A stretch of 64,000 bases of DNA from Shewanella amazonensis SB2B (GCF_000015245.1 NC_008700.1:2548001-2612000), one strand, 5' to 3'; shown: positions 35,191 through 44,431, numbered from the stretch's first letter. Numbers and translations: made by a program. Notes: generated from the letters alone by a model not told the origin.

Positions 35191-35736
35191 ATGAAACAGC
35201 TGCTCGATTTTTTACCGCTTCTGGTCTTTTTCGCCGTTTACAAGTTTTTTGATATTTATGCCGCCACCGGCGCCCTGATTGTTGCGACGCTCATCCAGCT
35301 TATCGCCACCTACGCGCTGTATAAAAAAATCGAAAAAATGCACCTGATCACCTTTGCCCTGGTAGCCAGCTTCGGTACTGCTACCCTGATTTTCCACGAT
35401 GATGCTTTTATCAAGTGGAAGGTGACCATAGTCTATGCCCTGTTCGCCATCGCCCTCATTGCCGGGCAGTTTTTAGGAAAGCCCATTCTCAAATCCATGC
35501 TCGGCCAGGAAATGCCAGTGGACGATAAGATTTGGGCCAGACTCACCTGGTACTGGGTGCTGTTTTTTGTCGCCTGTGGGCTTATCAACATCTATGTGGC
35601 TTTCAGCCTGTCCCAGGAAACCTGGGTGAACTTCAAGGTATTCGGGCTGACCGCCGCCACCCTCGTGAACACACTGCTTACCGTGGTTTACCTGTTCAAA
35701 CATCTTCCCGAAGATAAAAAGAAGGAACTCAAATAA
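35191..35736 (+). CDS. yciB: Inner-membrane septation protein YciB (IspZ/IspA)
   Basis: A 181-residue protein with five predicted membrane helices. MKQLLDFLPLLVFFAVYKFFDIYAATG and FIKWKVTI are conserved in YciB, which in E. coli supports envelope synthesis and interacts with the division machinery. ATG at 35191 with AGGACG upstream is preferred. It overlaps yciI by 1 base (TAATG). Adjacency to yciI and the trp operon follows the enterobacterial neighbourhood. Confidence 0.93.
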   Translation: MKQLLDFLPLLVFFAVYKFFDIYAATGALIVATLIQLIATYALYKKIEKMHLITFALVASFGTATLIFHDDAFIKWKVTIVYALFAIALIAGQFLGKPILKSMLGQEMPVDDKIWARLTWYWVLFFVACGLINIYVAFSLSQETWVNFKVFGLTAATLVNTLLTVVYLFKHLPEDKKKELK

Positions 35737-36035
35737 TGTGGTACATGATTTCATCCCAGGACGTTGCCAACAGTCTCGAAAAACGCCTTGCGGCCCGGCC
35801 AGCTCACCTTGCTCGCCTTCAGGAGCTCGCCGATGAAGGTCGACTGATGATTGCCGGTCCACACCCGGCTATCGATAGTGATAACCCCGGTGAAGCCGGC
35901 TTTACCGGCTCTTTGGTTGTAGCCGAATTTGAATCACTGGAACTCGCCCAGGCCTGGGCCGATGCCGATCCTTACATTGCCGCTGGGGTGTATGAAAAGG
36001 TGATCGTAAAGCCCTTTAAGCGAGTGTTGCCCTGA
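35736..36035 (+). CDS. yciI: YciI family protein
   Basis: A 99-residue protein of the YCII fold. MWYMISSQDVANSLEKRLAARPAHLARLQEL and the GRLMIAGPHPAID segment carry the conserved His/Asp pocket residues. The family has a dehydrogenase-like or isomerase-like fold with no fixed function in E. coli. It is sandwiched between yciB and xthA with 1-base overlaps on both sides. Confidence 0.93.
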   Translation: MWYMISSQDVANSLEKRLAARPAHLARLQELADEGRLMIAGPHPAIDSDNPGEAGFTGSLVVAEFESLELAQAWADADPYIAAGVYEKVIVKPFKRVLP

Positions 36036-36841
36036 TGAAGGTCGTTTCATTTAACATCAATGGCCTGCGATCGCGCCTGCATCAACTTCAAGCGCTGATT
36101 GATACCCAGGCGCCTGATATCATTGGCCTGCAGGAAACCAAGGTGCACGACGAAGCCTTTCCCCTCGCCGATGTCGAAGCCATGGGTTACAAGGTGTATT
36201 TCCACGGGGGCAAGGCCCATTATGGGGTGGCGCTGCTGTCGAAGGTTGAACCTGAATCCGTGGAAAAGGGTTACCCATGGGATGCAGAAGATGCCCAAAG
36301 GCGGATGATCATCGGTAAATTCCGCCAGCCAAATGGCCGCTTGCTTACCGTGATGAACGGCTACTTCCCCCAGGGTGAAAGCCGGGATCACGAAATCAAG
36401 TTTCCCGCCAAGCGTAAGTTTTATGCCGATCTCCAGCGACTCCTGACCGAATCCTACAGTTGCGATGACGACATCATCATCATGGGGGATATCAACATCT
36501 CGCCACTGGATTTGGACATAGGCATTGGTCCGGATAATGCCAAACGCTGGCTCAGAACCGGTAAATGCAGTTTCCTGCCGGAAGAGCGCGAGTGGCTGCA
36601 AACCCTGAAAGACTGGGGATTTGACGACAGCTTCCGGGTACTGCACCCGGAAAAAGACGCTACCTATTCCTGGTTCGATTACCGCAGTAAGGGCTTTGAT
36701 GATAACCGCGGGCTGCGTATCGATGTGATCATGACAACAAGGTCACTCACAGGCAGGCTGGTTGCGTCCGGTGTGGATTACAATATTCGCGCCATGGAAA
36801 AGCCGTCGGATCACGCCCCCGTCTGGAGCGAGTTCGAGTAA
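36035..36841 (+). CDS. xthA: Exodeoxyribonuclease III
   Basis: A 268-residue AP endonuclease/exonuclease III. MKVVSFNINGLRSR, QETKVHD with E34, GDINISPLDLDIG and the C-terminal KPSDHAPVW are the conserved metal and catalytic segments. It incises abasic sites and removes 3' blocking groups in base-excision repair. It overlaps yciI by 1 base (TGATG) and is followed by a strong terminator, so it ends the yciB-yciI-xthA unit. Known XthA operons differ, so this coupling is an unusual placement for a repair gene. Confidence 0.95.
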   Translation: MKVVSFNINGLRSRLHQLQALIDTQAPDIIGLQETKVHDEAFPLADVEAMGYKVYFHGGKAHYGVALLSKVEPESVEKGYPWDAEDAQRRMIIGKFRQPNGRLLTVMNGYFPQGESRDHEIKFPAKRKFYADLQRLLTESYSCDDDIIIMGDINISPLDLDIGIGPDNAKRWLRTGKCSFLPEEREWLQTLKDWGFDDSFRVLHPEKDATYSWFDYRSKGFDDNRGLRIDVIMTTRSLTGRLVASGVDYNIRAMEKPSDHAPVWSEFE

Positions 36842-36861
36842 GCTGGCTGTTGGTCATAAAA

Positions 36862-36887
36862 AAGCGCCGATAACCGGCGCTTTTTTT
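36862..36887 (+). terminator. Terminator after xthA
   Basis: A 6-bp all-GC core GCGCCG/CGGCGC with an ATAAC loop and a seven-T run; A residues on the left allow function on both strands. Confidence 0.85.
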
Positions 36888-36974
36888 ATGTCTCATGCTG
36901 AATTTTCGTCAGCCATCAACGACTGAGGCTCGTTCGAGATAACCAATACCAATCAAGCTATCAGCTGCCGGACA

Positions 36975-38414
36975 TCAGGTGCGGTACTGTCCCAGGATAT
37001 CCGTCAACGCCACCGAGGCCTGTGCCAGTTCATGGGCCAATTCCAGCGCGTTGTGCGCATTATCACTGATAACGCCCGACTGGTTTCTGATTTCAGCAAG
37101 CTGCGCTGCAATCTCACGGCACGCCACACTCTGCTCCTCGGCCGATGCCGCTATATGGCTTGCCATATCAAACACCTGATTGATGGAATCTGCAATATTT
37201 CCCACATCCTCACCCACCAGCGAAACCGCACTCTTTCCCTGCTCTGCCCGGCTGACAATGTCACCCGTTATGCCGGACAGCGCCTTACTGCCGGATTGCA
37301 GGCTTTCAATCATGGATTGAATTTCCACAGTGGCCTGTTGGGTACGGCCAGCCAGGGTACGGACTTCATCGGCCACCACCGCAAAGCCCCTTCCCTGCTC
37401 ACCGGCGCGGGCGGCCTCAATGGCTGCGTTCAGGGCAAGCAGGTTGGTTTGCTCTGAGATGCTGTCGATCACTGTGACCACGGCGCTTATCTCGGTTGCT
37501 TCACGTGACAGTGCATCCACCGAAGACGATGCATCCCCTATCTTGCCGGACAGTTCGGCAATGCCTGACACCGTATTGGTAATACGTTTTTGGCTTTCTT
37601 TAACTGCCCCTGCGTTGGAGCGGGTTTGAGTGGATGTTGCCGAGGCATTGGCCGACACTTCTTCAATGGCCGACGTCATCTGTGACATGGCCACAGCCAC
37701 TGAATCGAGAAACTCGTGTTGCCGCCGTGCGAGACTGTCACTGCTTTGGGCCTGATTGGAAAACGCCGAGGACGCACGTTTCAGGGTGTCGGCGTTGTTA
37801 CGAATGGCAGAAAGCATATCACTCATGTTGTCTGCGCAGCGGTCAATTTCCCGGGCAATGAGACTGAAGTCATCGGTGCCGAAAAAATTCAGTCGCTGGG
37901 TCAGGTCGCCATCGGCCAAACGCTTGATGGCCATGTACATATCCCATAGGCCGCCACCAAGGGACGTGGACATCCAGTAGCTGAGCTGAAACAGCGGCAG
38001 CAATCCCAAAGCGGCCCACCAGAGCATCATACTGGCATCGCTGCGGGACTCACTCTCCCAATCAGCCACATTGCGGCTAAGCGCCAGCAGCGAACCGTCA
38101 AGGTTGGTCACTGCCGTGACTGTATTGCCTTTGCGCCCGCTCTGGCCGGACTGAGACAAACCATGGCGCGTGGCAAATGCCCTGAGCGCGTCCCCTTGCA
38201 GATCGTTGTCCCGGGCGATTTCTGCATAGGCATCGAGGGCTGCGCTGACCCGCGCGTCACTGGCGGATTCTATGGTGGCCAGCTGCAGGCGATAATTCGC
38301 CAGCGCCACAACGGCTGTGATGGCAGCCACCATGGAGCACACCAACCAAAATTTACCGTTAAGACTGAATTTGATCAGAATCGCATCAATTTTACGAAAA
38401 GTTATTTGTTTCAT
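36975..38414 (-). CDS. Methyl-accepting chemotaxis protein
   Basis: A 479-residue transducer. TM1 is about 22-40, a short periplasmic sensor 41-127, TM2 128-147, then a HAMP linker (about 148-205) and the signalling domain. The hairpin tip is EQTNLLALNAAIEAARAGEQGRGFAVVADEVRTLA, the most conserved MCP stretch. The small sensor domain is not recognised and the ligand is unknown. It lacks an obvious C-terminal CheR-binding pentapeptide. It is a single gene with no che genes nearby. Confidence 0.92.
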   Translation of the reverse strand: MKQITFRKIDAILIKFSLNGKFWLVCSMVAAITAVVALANYRLQLATIESASDARVSAALDAYAEIARDNDLQGDALRAFATRHGLSQSGQSGRKGNTVTAVTNLDGSLLALSRNVADWESESRSDASMMLWWAALGLLPLFQLSYWMSTSLGGGLWDMYMAIKRLADGDLTQRLNFFGTDDFSLIAREIDRCADNMSDMLSAIRNNADTLKRASSAFSNQAQSSDSLARRQHEFLDSVAVAMSQMTSAIEEVSANASATSTQTRSNAGAVKESQKRITNTVSGIAELSGKIGDASSSVDALSREATEISAVVTVIDSISEQTNLLALNAAIEAARAGEQGRGFAVVADEVRTLAGRTQQATVEIQSMIESLQSGSKALSGITGDIVSRAEQGKSAVSLVGEDVGNIADSINQVFDMASHIAASAEEQSVACREIAAQLAEIRNQSGVISDNAHNALELAHELAQASVALTDILGQYRT

Positions 38415-38533
38415 TGATTATTCTCCGGCCCGGTCAGCGTTCCTGGTCATGGGTAAGTATAGATGGTGACCGGGCTGAGCTGAGCAAAGCGGCATATTTA
38501 GCCATGCAACATTAAAATCGCCAGACGCGAGAC

Positions 38534-38998
38534 TCAGTCTGCTACAGCAAAGGGCATGTAACGCGCCAGCAAGCCAGAGAGAAGACTCATGGCGTATCCC
38601 ATCAATGCGCCCACGAGTAGCGGCGGCAATACCACGAGGAAGTCACCATGTAATGCAAACATGGCGCAGCAACCCAAAAAGGTGCCGGGAATAAAGGCGA
38701 GCAGGCGTTTACTGGCCTGCAGGCACATAAACGCAGTCACTATGCCGGTGAGAATGGCTGCGCTGTACCCCATGGTCAGCATTTCAGCACCATGGAGAAT
38801 AAGCCAGGCCCAGAACACCCCCGACAGTGTGGTTGCCCAGGTCGACATAACGCCCCGCGGGCTCAGCTCCCCTTGGGCAAAATAAGCACTGCATCCCAGA
38901 AACCCCACCCAGGTAACCCAGGAAAGTTGGCCGGATACCGCCACCCATAGGGCAGCAAGCAAGCCGGCGGCCAGTGCCACAGGCAAACGTTCAAACAT
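38534..38998 (-). CDS. DUF1097 family membrane protein
   Basis: A 154-residue hydrophobic protein with about five membrane spans. The pattern matches DUF1097 (YcdZ-like) proteins, with small-residue-rich helices and the FIPGTFLGCCAMFAL segment. Function unknown; a transporter-like role is only a guess. It is monocistronic. Confidence 0.75.
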   Translation of the reverse strand: MFERLPVALAAGLLAALWVAVSGQLSWVTWVGFLGCSAYFAQGELSPRGVMSTWATTLSGVFWAWLILHGAEMLTMGYSAAILTGIVTAFMCLQASKRLLAFIPGTFLGCCAMFALHGDFLVVLPPLLVGALMGYAMSLLSGLLARYMPFAVAD

Positions 38999-39228
38999 AG
39001 TTGGACCCCGTTGTCTTTGTGTTATGACGCTAACAATAAGGCAAACAGCAGTGCGAAAAGCTGATCTGATTCCAAAAAGTGTAATTAAATTACCGAATAT
39101 ACATCACTGTTTGATCAAAGAGGCGGCTGCCGGCAGGCAATGAACAGACTGATGGAAGAAGCAGCGACAAAGAATAGAATGGCTCCGATGACAGAATCTC
39201 ACGGAGCCAGGATAAGCAGAAACAGGTG

Positions 39229-39873
39229 TTAACCCAGCAGCTGGTCGGCCACGAAGGGGTTGTGAGCCCGCTCTTCGGCAAAGGTAGACATGGGGCCGTG
39301 CCCGGGGATAAAAGCAACCTCTTTACCCAGAGGCCAGAGCTTGGTAGTGATGGAGTTGATGAGTGCTTTGTGGTCTGAGCCGGGGAAGTCGGTTCGGCCA
39401 ATTGAGCCACGAAAGAGCACATCCCCCACCAGGGCCAACTTGGTGACAGGCTCGAAAAACACCAGGTGTCCGGGCGTATGCCCGGGGCAATGCATCACAG
39501 CAAGCGATACATCGCCAATACGCAGACTCTCGCCTTCCTCCAGGTAGCGGGAAGGGGCAAAGGCGTCGCAATGGGCAAACCCAAAGTTTTGGCTCTGACG
39601 GGGCAGGTTTTCCAACCAGAAGGCGTCATCCACGTGGGGGCCTTCAATGGCAACGCCGGTTTCCGTTGAGAGCTTGGCGGCGCCGCCCACATGATCTATG
39701 TGGCCATGGGTCAGCAGAATTTTATCCAATGTCAGTCCATGTTTTTCCAGCGCCTCGTAAATACGCTCGAGGTTTCCACCCGGGTCCACCACCGCAGCCT
39801 TGCGGGTGTTTTCACACCAAATGAGAGTGCAGTTTTGCTGAAAAGGCGTCACGGGAATTATCTGGTATTTCAT
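39229..39873 (-). CDS. MBL-fold hydrolase (YcbL/glyoxalase II-like)
   Basis: A 214-residue metallo-beta-lactamase-fold protein. The metal ligands are in LTHGHIDHVGG, HCPGHTPGHL, LVGDVLFRGSIGRTDFPG and IPGHGPMSTF. The size and motif spacing match YcbL, a type II glyoxalase that hydrolyses lactoylglutathione and other thioesters. It is divergent from the proline iminopeptidase-like gene. Confidence 0.88.
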   Translation of the reverse strand: MKYQIIPVTPFQQNCTLIWCENTRKAAVVDPGGNLERIYEALEKHGLTLDKILLTHGHIDHVGGAAKLSTETGVAIEGPHVDDAFWLENLPRQSQNFGFAHCDAFAPSRYLEEGESLRIGDVSLAVMHCPGHTPGHLVFFEPVTKLALVGDVLFRGSIGRTDFPGSDHKALINSITTKLWPLGKEVAFIPGHGPMSTFAEERAHNPFVADQLLG

Positions 39874-40045
39874 AGTCGCATTCTCTTTTGTATTTTGGGC
39901 GCTAGATTAAGTGATTCTAGCCATTGTGTGCCAGTTTTCCCGGGCAGAAATTGATCTTGATAGGGCTTTGGCAAGATTGATGACTTGCCAGATAGAGGCA
40001 TTTGTATACAATCCGCAACAAGATGCCAGCCAAAGAGTCCTGCCC

Positions 40046-41365
40046 ATGTCTGTTTCAAGCAAACACCCCAATGCCACAGGGTCAAAATCCACCCTTCCAC
40101 AAATGATTGCGGAAAAGCTGACCTTTACCCTGCCCCTGGATTATCAGGACGCAGCAAAAGGAGAGATTAACGTCTTCGCCCGTACTTTGGTACACAAGGA
40201 CAAGCAACATTTGGAATTGCCCTGGCTGGTGTATTTCCAGGGAGGCCCCGGCTTTGCCGCCCAGCGCCCGGTCAGTCACAGTGGCTGGATAAAGCGGGCG
40301 CTGACAGAGTATCGGGTACTGCTGCTTGATCAGCGCGGCACAGGGCTTTCAACCCCAGTAAACGCCACAAGCCTTGCACACCTGGATGATGCAGGGAAAG
40401 CCGACTATCTCAGTCACTTCCGCGCCGATAACATTATCAGAGACGCCGAAGCCATTCGCGCCATTTTAAGCCCCGACACCCCCTGGACCATTCTGGGCCA
40501 AAGTTTTGGCGGCTTTTGTGTACTCAGGTACTTGAGTGTTGCCGCCCATGGCTTGAAAGAAGCCTTTATCACGGGCGGTATCCCTCCCCTTGGGCGCAGT
40601 GCAGACGAAGTTTACCGGGCAACCTATAAACGGGTATTGCAGAAGAATCGTGACTTCCATCAACGCTTCACGGATGCGGCCCCACTGCTTGCTGATTTGC
40701 ACCGCTACCTGCTTGAGCACCCTGTGTTATTACCACCTGGACAGCAATTAACACCGCAGATGTTGCAGCTGCTGGGAATACATCTGGGGATGGAAGATGG
40801 CCCAGAGAGCGTCTATTACCTGCTTGAGCAGGCATTGCAGTTCACGCCCTCCGGGAACCGCATCAACCCACTTTTCGTAGAGCGCTTCGCTCAAATGCTG
40901 GATTACAACACCAATCCACTCTTTGCCGTGCTCCATGAGGCCATTTACTGCGAGCAGCAGGCGTCCAATTGGGCGGCGCACCGTATTCGCGCTGAATATC
41001 CGCAGTTTGACGCCGCGCCCCCTGCACCTTTGCTGCTCACGGGCGAGATGATTTTCCCCTGGATGTTTGACTGCTTTGAACACCTCAAACCACTGAAAGG
41101 ATGCGCGGAGTTACTCGCGGCGAAAACAGATTGGCCACCGCTCTATGACCCAGCGGCGCTCGCCAACAATACCGTGCCGGTTGCTGCCGCTATTTACAGT
41201 GAAGATATGTTTGTGGAAATGGACTTCAGCCTGGAAACAGCCAAGCAGGTGGCCAATCTCAAGTATTGGCTGACGTCCGAGTATGAACATAATGGCATTC
41301 GTATGGATGGTGAACGCATATTCGATCGCCTCATCGCCATCAATCGCGGCGCCTGTTTACGCTAG
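40046..41365 (+). CDS. Proline iminopeptidase-like alpha/beta hydrolase (S33)
   Basis: A 439-residue S33-type hydrolase. FQGGPGF (65-70) forms the oxyanion region, LLLDQRGTG follows, and GQSFGG contains the nucleophile S153. The length, longer than simple esterases, fits prolyl aminopeptidases, with a helical cap after the elbow. It probably removes N-terminal proline or small residues from peptides in the cytoplasm. The ATG at 40046 removes 45 leading residues of non-family sequence. Confidence 0.82.
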   Translation: MSVSSKHPNATGSKSTLPQMIAEKLTFTLPLDYQDAAKGEINVFARTLVHKDKQHLELPWLVYFQGGPGFAAQRPVSHSGWIKRALTEYRVLLLDQRGTGLSTPVNATSLAHLDDAGKADYLSHFRADNIIRDAEAIRAILSPDTPWTILGQSFGGFCVLRYLSVAAHGLKEAFITGGIPPLGRSADEVYRATYKRVLQKNRDFHQRFTDAAPLLADLHRYLLEHPVLLPPGQQLTPQMLQLLGIHLGMEDGPESVYYLLEQALQFTPSGNRINPLFVERFAQMLDYNTNPLFAVLHEAIYCEQQASNWAAHRIRAEYPQFDAAPPAPLLLTGEMIFPWMFDCFEHLKPLKGCAELLAAKTDWPPLYDPAALANNTVPVAAAIYSEDMFVEMDFSLETAKQVANLKYWLTSEYEHNGIRMDGERIFDRLIAINRGACLR

Positions 41366-41416
41366 TCAATAGGCGCTCAGGTGATTTTAAGAAAGGCTTA
41401 AGCCCGAGTTGGCACA

Positions 41417-41514
41417 CTCATATAGGTTCCTCCTCTATGAGCGTTTGTGTTAACCGCTTTTGGTTATCGCTTTTTGAGTGGAGTAAGCCAGGACCTTGGC
41501 TTACTCCTTTTTTT
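41417..41514 (+). ncRNA. Candidate small RNA or attenuated leader upstream of DUF4250 gene
   Basis: Between the proline-iminopeptidase-like gene and a DUF4250 gene lie three successive hairpins: CTCATA (41417-41422) with TATGAG (41436-41441), a small AACC/GGTT hairpin near 41452-41465, and a strong 11-bp intrinsic terminator at 41480-41507 followed by seven T. The terminator sits before, not after, the next gene. A 29-codon frame (41437-41526) spans it but has no ribosome site. Either a free-standing small RNA or a leader with termination control would fit. Confidence 0.4.
41480..41514 (+). terminator. Strong intrinsic terminator upstream of DUF4250 gene
   Basis: An 11-bp perfect stem GGAGTAAGCCA/TGGCTTACTCC with loop GGACCT and a seven-T tail. 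Confidence 0.9.
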
Positions 41515-41554
41515 ACCCAATACTGACTCTAGTACCTCAGTATGGGAGCCGCCC

Positions 41555-41743
41555 ATGGAAATCCGTCATCCTTCACAGTTAAGCCCCGAAATCCTTGTTG
41601 GCATAGTCAATGAAAAACTTCGCCTGCAGTGTCCCGACAAGGCATCGCTTTTATACGAGCTGGGCATGCCTGAAGCCGAATTGGACGCCAAACTGGCTGA
41701 CTTCGATTACCACCCCGAGACCAATCAATATCGCAGCCGCTGA
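41555..41743 (+). CDS. DUF4250 family small protein
   Basis: A 62-residue protein beginning MEIRHPSQLSPE. The IVNEKLRLQCPDKASLLYELGMPEAELDAKLADFDYHPETNQ run matches DUF4250 (a roughly 55-residue family with a conserved IVNxKLR and GYxYxxxxNQF-like end). Function unknown. GGGAG lies 6 bases before the ATG. It follows the terminator and candidate small RNA and is likely regulated by or transcribed through it. Confidence 0.78.
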   Translation: MEIRHPSQLSPEILVGIVNEKLRLQCPDKASLLYELGMPEAELDAKLADFDYHPETNQYRSR

Positions 41744-41978
41744 GTCATCATCGGTACAACATTGACAGCCCTTAAGCTGAACTTTGAGAACAACTGTAGA
41801 GAGTGATTTTGGGGGCATTAGGGGTTGAGAAGCGATTGGTTTTATATCCTGGCTGAGATTACTCTATGCACCAGCTTCATACCAAAGTGAAGCTATTCTG
41901 AATCCTGGGATACCCTGGGTATCGCCTGATGGGTGCTTCAGTTCATCTCGGCTAGCTGGCTCACGTTGCCATATCTGC

Positions 41979-43991
41979 TCAAGTTGCAACCTTGCCGCTT
42001 GGGCTTGACCGGCTTTTGCGACCTCTGCCAGCACTTGCCCCGGGAGCACGCCCTTTCCCCTTGCCAGCTCTGCCTCTGAAAGACCGTTTAGGCCCTGCCG
42101 CTGTCACGCCGGCCAGAGCGGTCGGTAAACTGGCAGCGGCCTGCTCAATCAACTTTTCAAGTTCCAATACCAGTGGTGTCATAAAGCCTTTATAGGAAAG
42201 CTGACGTTGGCAAATATCGCTGAGCTGACGCTCCCACAGGGCGGTCATATCGGCAGTGGTGGCCACCTCAGGCAAGCTGGCAATTAACCCCCGCCCGGCT
42301 TGGGATGCCACGATGCTTTTACCCTGGCGCACCAGAAAGCCACGTTTAAACAGAAGTTCGATGATCCCGGCCCGGGTCGCTTCGGTGCCAAGGCCATCCG
42401 TGTCCTTCAATATACGTTTAATGTCCGGTGAACTCACATAACGGGCAATGCCGGTCATGGCACTGAGCAAGGTCGCATCGGTAAAGTGTTTTGGGGGTTG
42501 GGTTTGCTTTGCCAATAACTCACCATGACAGCACCGGGCAATGTCGCCCTTATTCAGGGCTGGCAAGGGCGTCTTTTGGCTGGCATCAGTCTCTTGTGGC
42601 TCTTTCGCCTCGTCCTGCTCTGTGCTGCGTCCCTGAAACAATACCCGCCAACCTGGGGCTCGCTCAACCGACGCCCTTGCGATAAAGCTACCGCCTTCGA
42701 TAATCAGCTGGATTTCGGTATCTGCCAGAAGGCGATTGGGGTAAAACTGCGCCAAATATTGCCGTGCAATGTGCAAATAAAGCTGACGCTCCCGCTGGTT
42801 AAGTTGCGACAGCGCCGTTCGTTTGCCCGTTGGCACTATGGCGTGGTGGGCATCCACCTTACTGTCATCCCAGGCCTTGGACACCAAGTGCAAATCAGGT
42901 GACGGCGCCCCTTCCAAAAGCTCAGGGGCGTTGGCACTGACGGCCGACAGCACATCAGGCACCAAAGCAAGTTGTTCTTTGGGTAAATGACGGCTGTCAG
43001 AGCGGGGATAGGTAATCAGCTTGTGTCGCTCATACAGGCTCTGGGCCGTATCCAGCACCTCTTTGGCACTCATCCCAAAACGTTTGGCGCAATCGATTTG
43101 CAGCGCCGAGAGGCTATACAGCAATGGCGGCGCCTGCTTCTTGTCTTTATGGCTGACATGCTCAACCAGTGCCGGCTTACCGCCAATGCGGCTCACCACA
43201 GTTTCGGCGAGGCGGCGTGAAAGCACCCGCCCCTCTTCATCCATGTACGGCTGACAAGCTTCGCTGGGTTGCCACTTGGCACAAAAGGACTCGCCCTTGT
43301 CTGTGGTAATGTGAGCAAGCACCTCATAGTGATCTTTGGGCTCAAAGTGCTCAATGTCCAGGTCACGGCGAACCACCAAACCCAATAATGGGGTTTGCAC
43401 CCGTCCGACAGACAACACCCCTGCATACCCCACCTTTCTGCCCTGAAGCGTGTAAGCACGGGTCATATTCAGGCCGTAAAGCCAGTCGGCACGACTGCGC
43501 GCCAATGCCGATGTGGCAAGCGGCACAAACTCCTTATTGCTGCGAAGCTGTCCCAGTGCGCGGCGCACCGCGTCGGGGTTTAAATCGGAAATCAATAAGC
43601 GCTGGGTGGAGGCCAATTTGGATGCAGAAACCTTGGCGTGGGAAATTACCTCATCCACCAGAAGCTGTCCTTCGCGGTCCGGGTCCCCTGCATGAACCAA
43701 AGAAGAAGCCTGTTTAATCAGGCGCTTTACGACTGCCAGCTGACTTTTGGCCGAACTTCGTGGAGTGAGTTTCCACTCGGCGGGAATAATGGGCAGATGG
43801 GCAAGCTGCCACTGCTTGTATTCGGGAGAATACGCATCCGGCTCGGCCTGCTCCAGTAAGTGGCCAATACACCAGGTGACACAATCGCCGTTGCCAAGCT
43901 CAATATAACCCTCACCCTTTTTATGGGGTTTGGGTAACACCTCAGCGATGGCGCGGCCGAGGCTCGGTTTTTCGGCGATATAGAGGATCAT
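41979..43991 (-). CDS. topB: DNA topoisomerase III
   Basis: A 670-residue type IA topoisomerase beginning MILYIAEKPSLGRAI with the Toprim domain. The catalytic tyrosine is Y328 in ITYPRSDSRHL. GRVQTPLLGLVV and DADREGQ-type GDPDREGQLLVDEV are also visible. It relaxes and decatenates DNA and is linked to replication termination and RecQ. The C-terminal 35 residues are Gly/Arg/Ser/Lys rich and lack zinc fingers, so DNA contact there is by a basic tail. An ATG 24 codons upstream is rejected because the Toprim start is at M25. Confidence 0.94.
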   Translation of the reverse strand: MILYIAEKPSLGRAIAEVLPKPHKKGEGYIELGNGDCVTWCIGHLLEQAEPDAYSPEYKQWQLAHLPIIPAEWKLTPRSSAKSQLAVVKRLIKQASSLVHAGDPDREGQLLVDEVISHAKVSASKLASTQRLLISDLNPDAVRRALGQLRSNKEFVPLATSALARSRADWLYGLNMTRAYTLQGRKVGYAGVLSVGRVQTPLLGLVVRRDLDIEHFEPKDHYEVLAHITTDKGESFCAKWQPSEACQPYMDEEGRVLSRRLAETVVSRIGGKPALVEHVSHKDKKQAPPLLYSLSALQIDCAKRFGMSAKEVLDTAQSLYERHKLITYPRSDSRHLPKEQLALVPDVLSAVSANAPELLEGAPSPDLHLVSKAWDDSKVDAHHAIVPTGKRTALSQLNQRERQLYLHIARQYLAQFYPNRLLADTEIQLIIEGGSFIARASVERAPGWRVLFQGRSTEQDEAKEPQETDASQKTPLPALNKGDIARCCHGELLAKQTQPPKHFTDATLLSAMTGIARYVSSPDIKRILKDTDGLGTEATRAGIIELLFKRGFLVRQGKSIVASQAGRGLIASLPEVATTADMTALWERQLSDICQRQLSYKGFMTPLVLELEKLIEQAAASLPTALAGVTAAGPKRSFRGRAGKGKGRAPGASAGRGRKSRSSPSGKVAT

Positions 43992-44126
43992 GGCGGGATA
44001 TTCTGGTGCAAAAGCACTGGATGAATTTACAGTAAATGTAGCGAAAATTCCCGGTGGGCGCAACGCGCAATCCTGGCCAAGTGCAAAGCCAAGGTCAAAT
44101 TTACCCTGATCCTATGTAAATTTTGT

Positions 44127-44141
44127 TGAGAATAGTTCTCA
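44127..44141. promoter_or_regulatory. Fur-box-like 7-1-7 palindrome
   Basis: A 7-1-7 inverted repeat TGAGAAT-A-GTTCTCA with six of seven matching positions, close to known Fur sites (TGATAATNATTATCA). It is placed about 44 bases before a small membrane protein start, in the intergenic region also upstream of topB. Confidence 0.6.
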
Positions 44142-44184
44142 TCAAAGCTGAAATGACCGATATCTCCCGCTCCCGGATTTTATG

Positions 44185-44403
44185 ATGCAAAGTTCAGTGT
44201 CAATCATTCGCCATCAATGGCTGTTATATGCGGCCCTGTTAACCCTTGGATTAGCCCTGTGTCTTCCTTCGGGAGAGCGACCGTGGGTAATGCTGCCACT
44301 GTGTGCAATTGGGGTAAACTTTCTGCGGGCGACGCCTGTGACGCATCTGGGTATGGCCAGCTTATTTGCCATTTGGCTGCTGTGTTTTGCCAATGCCATG
44401 TGA
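44185..44403 (+). CDS. Small membrane protein, possibly iron-regulated
   Basis: A 72-residue protein with two hydrophobic segments (about 10-30 and 52-71) separated by a short polar stretch with GERPWVM. I recognise no family. It is downstream of a Fur-box-like palindrome and upstream of a terminator, so it looks like a stand-alone regulated gene. Whether it is translated is not proven; no strong ribosome site is visible, and an ATG one codon upstream is equally possible. Confidence 0.6.
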   Translation: MQSSVSIIRHQWLLYAALLTLGLALCLPSGERPWVMLPLCAIGVNFLRATPVTHLGMASLFAIWLLCFANAM

Positions 44404-44431
44404 GTGTGAATGTTAAATTCCCAAAAACAAA

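Noticed and set aside
39090..39422. A 110-codon frame downstream of the MBL gene on the minus strand
   Set aside because: It overlaps the MBL gene in another frame and encodes no recognisable sequence; the remaining gap contains only a weak imperfect hairpin near 39182-39208.
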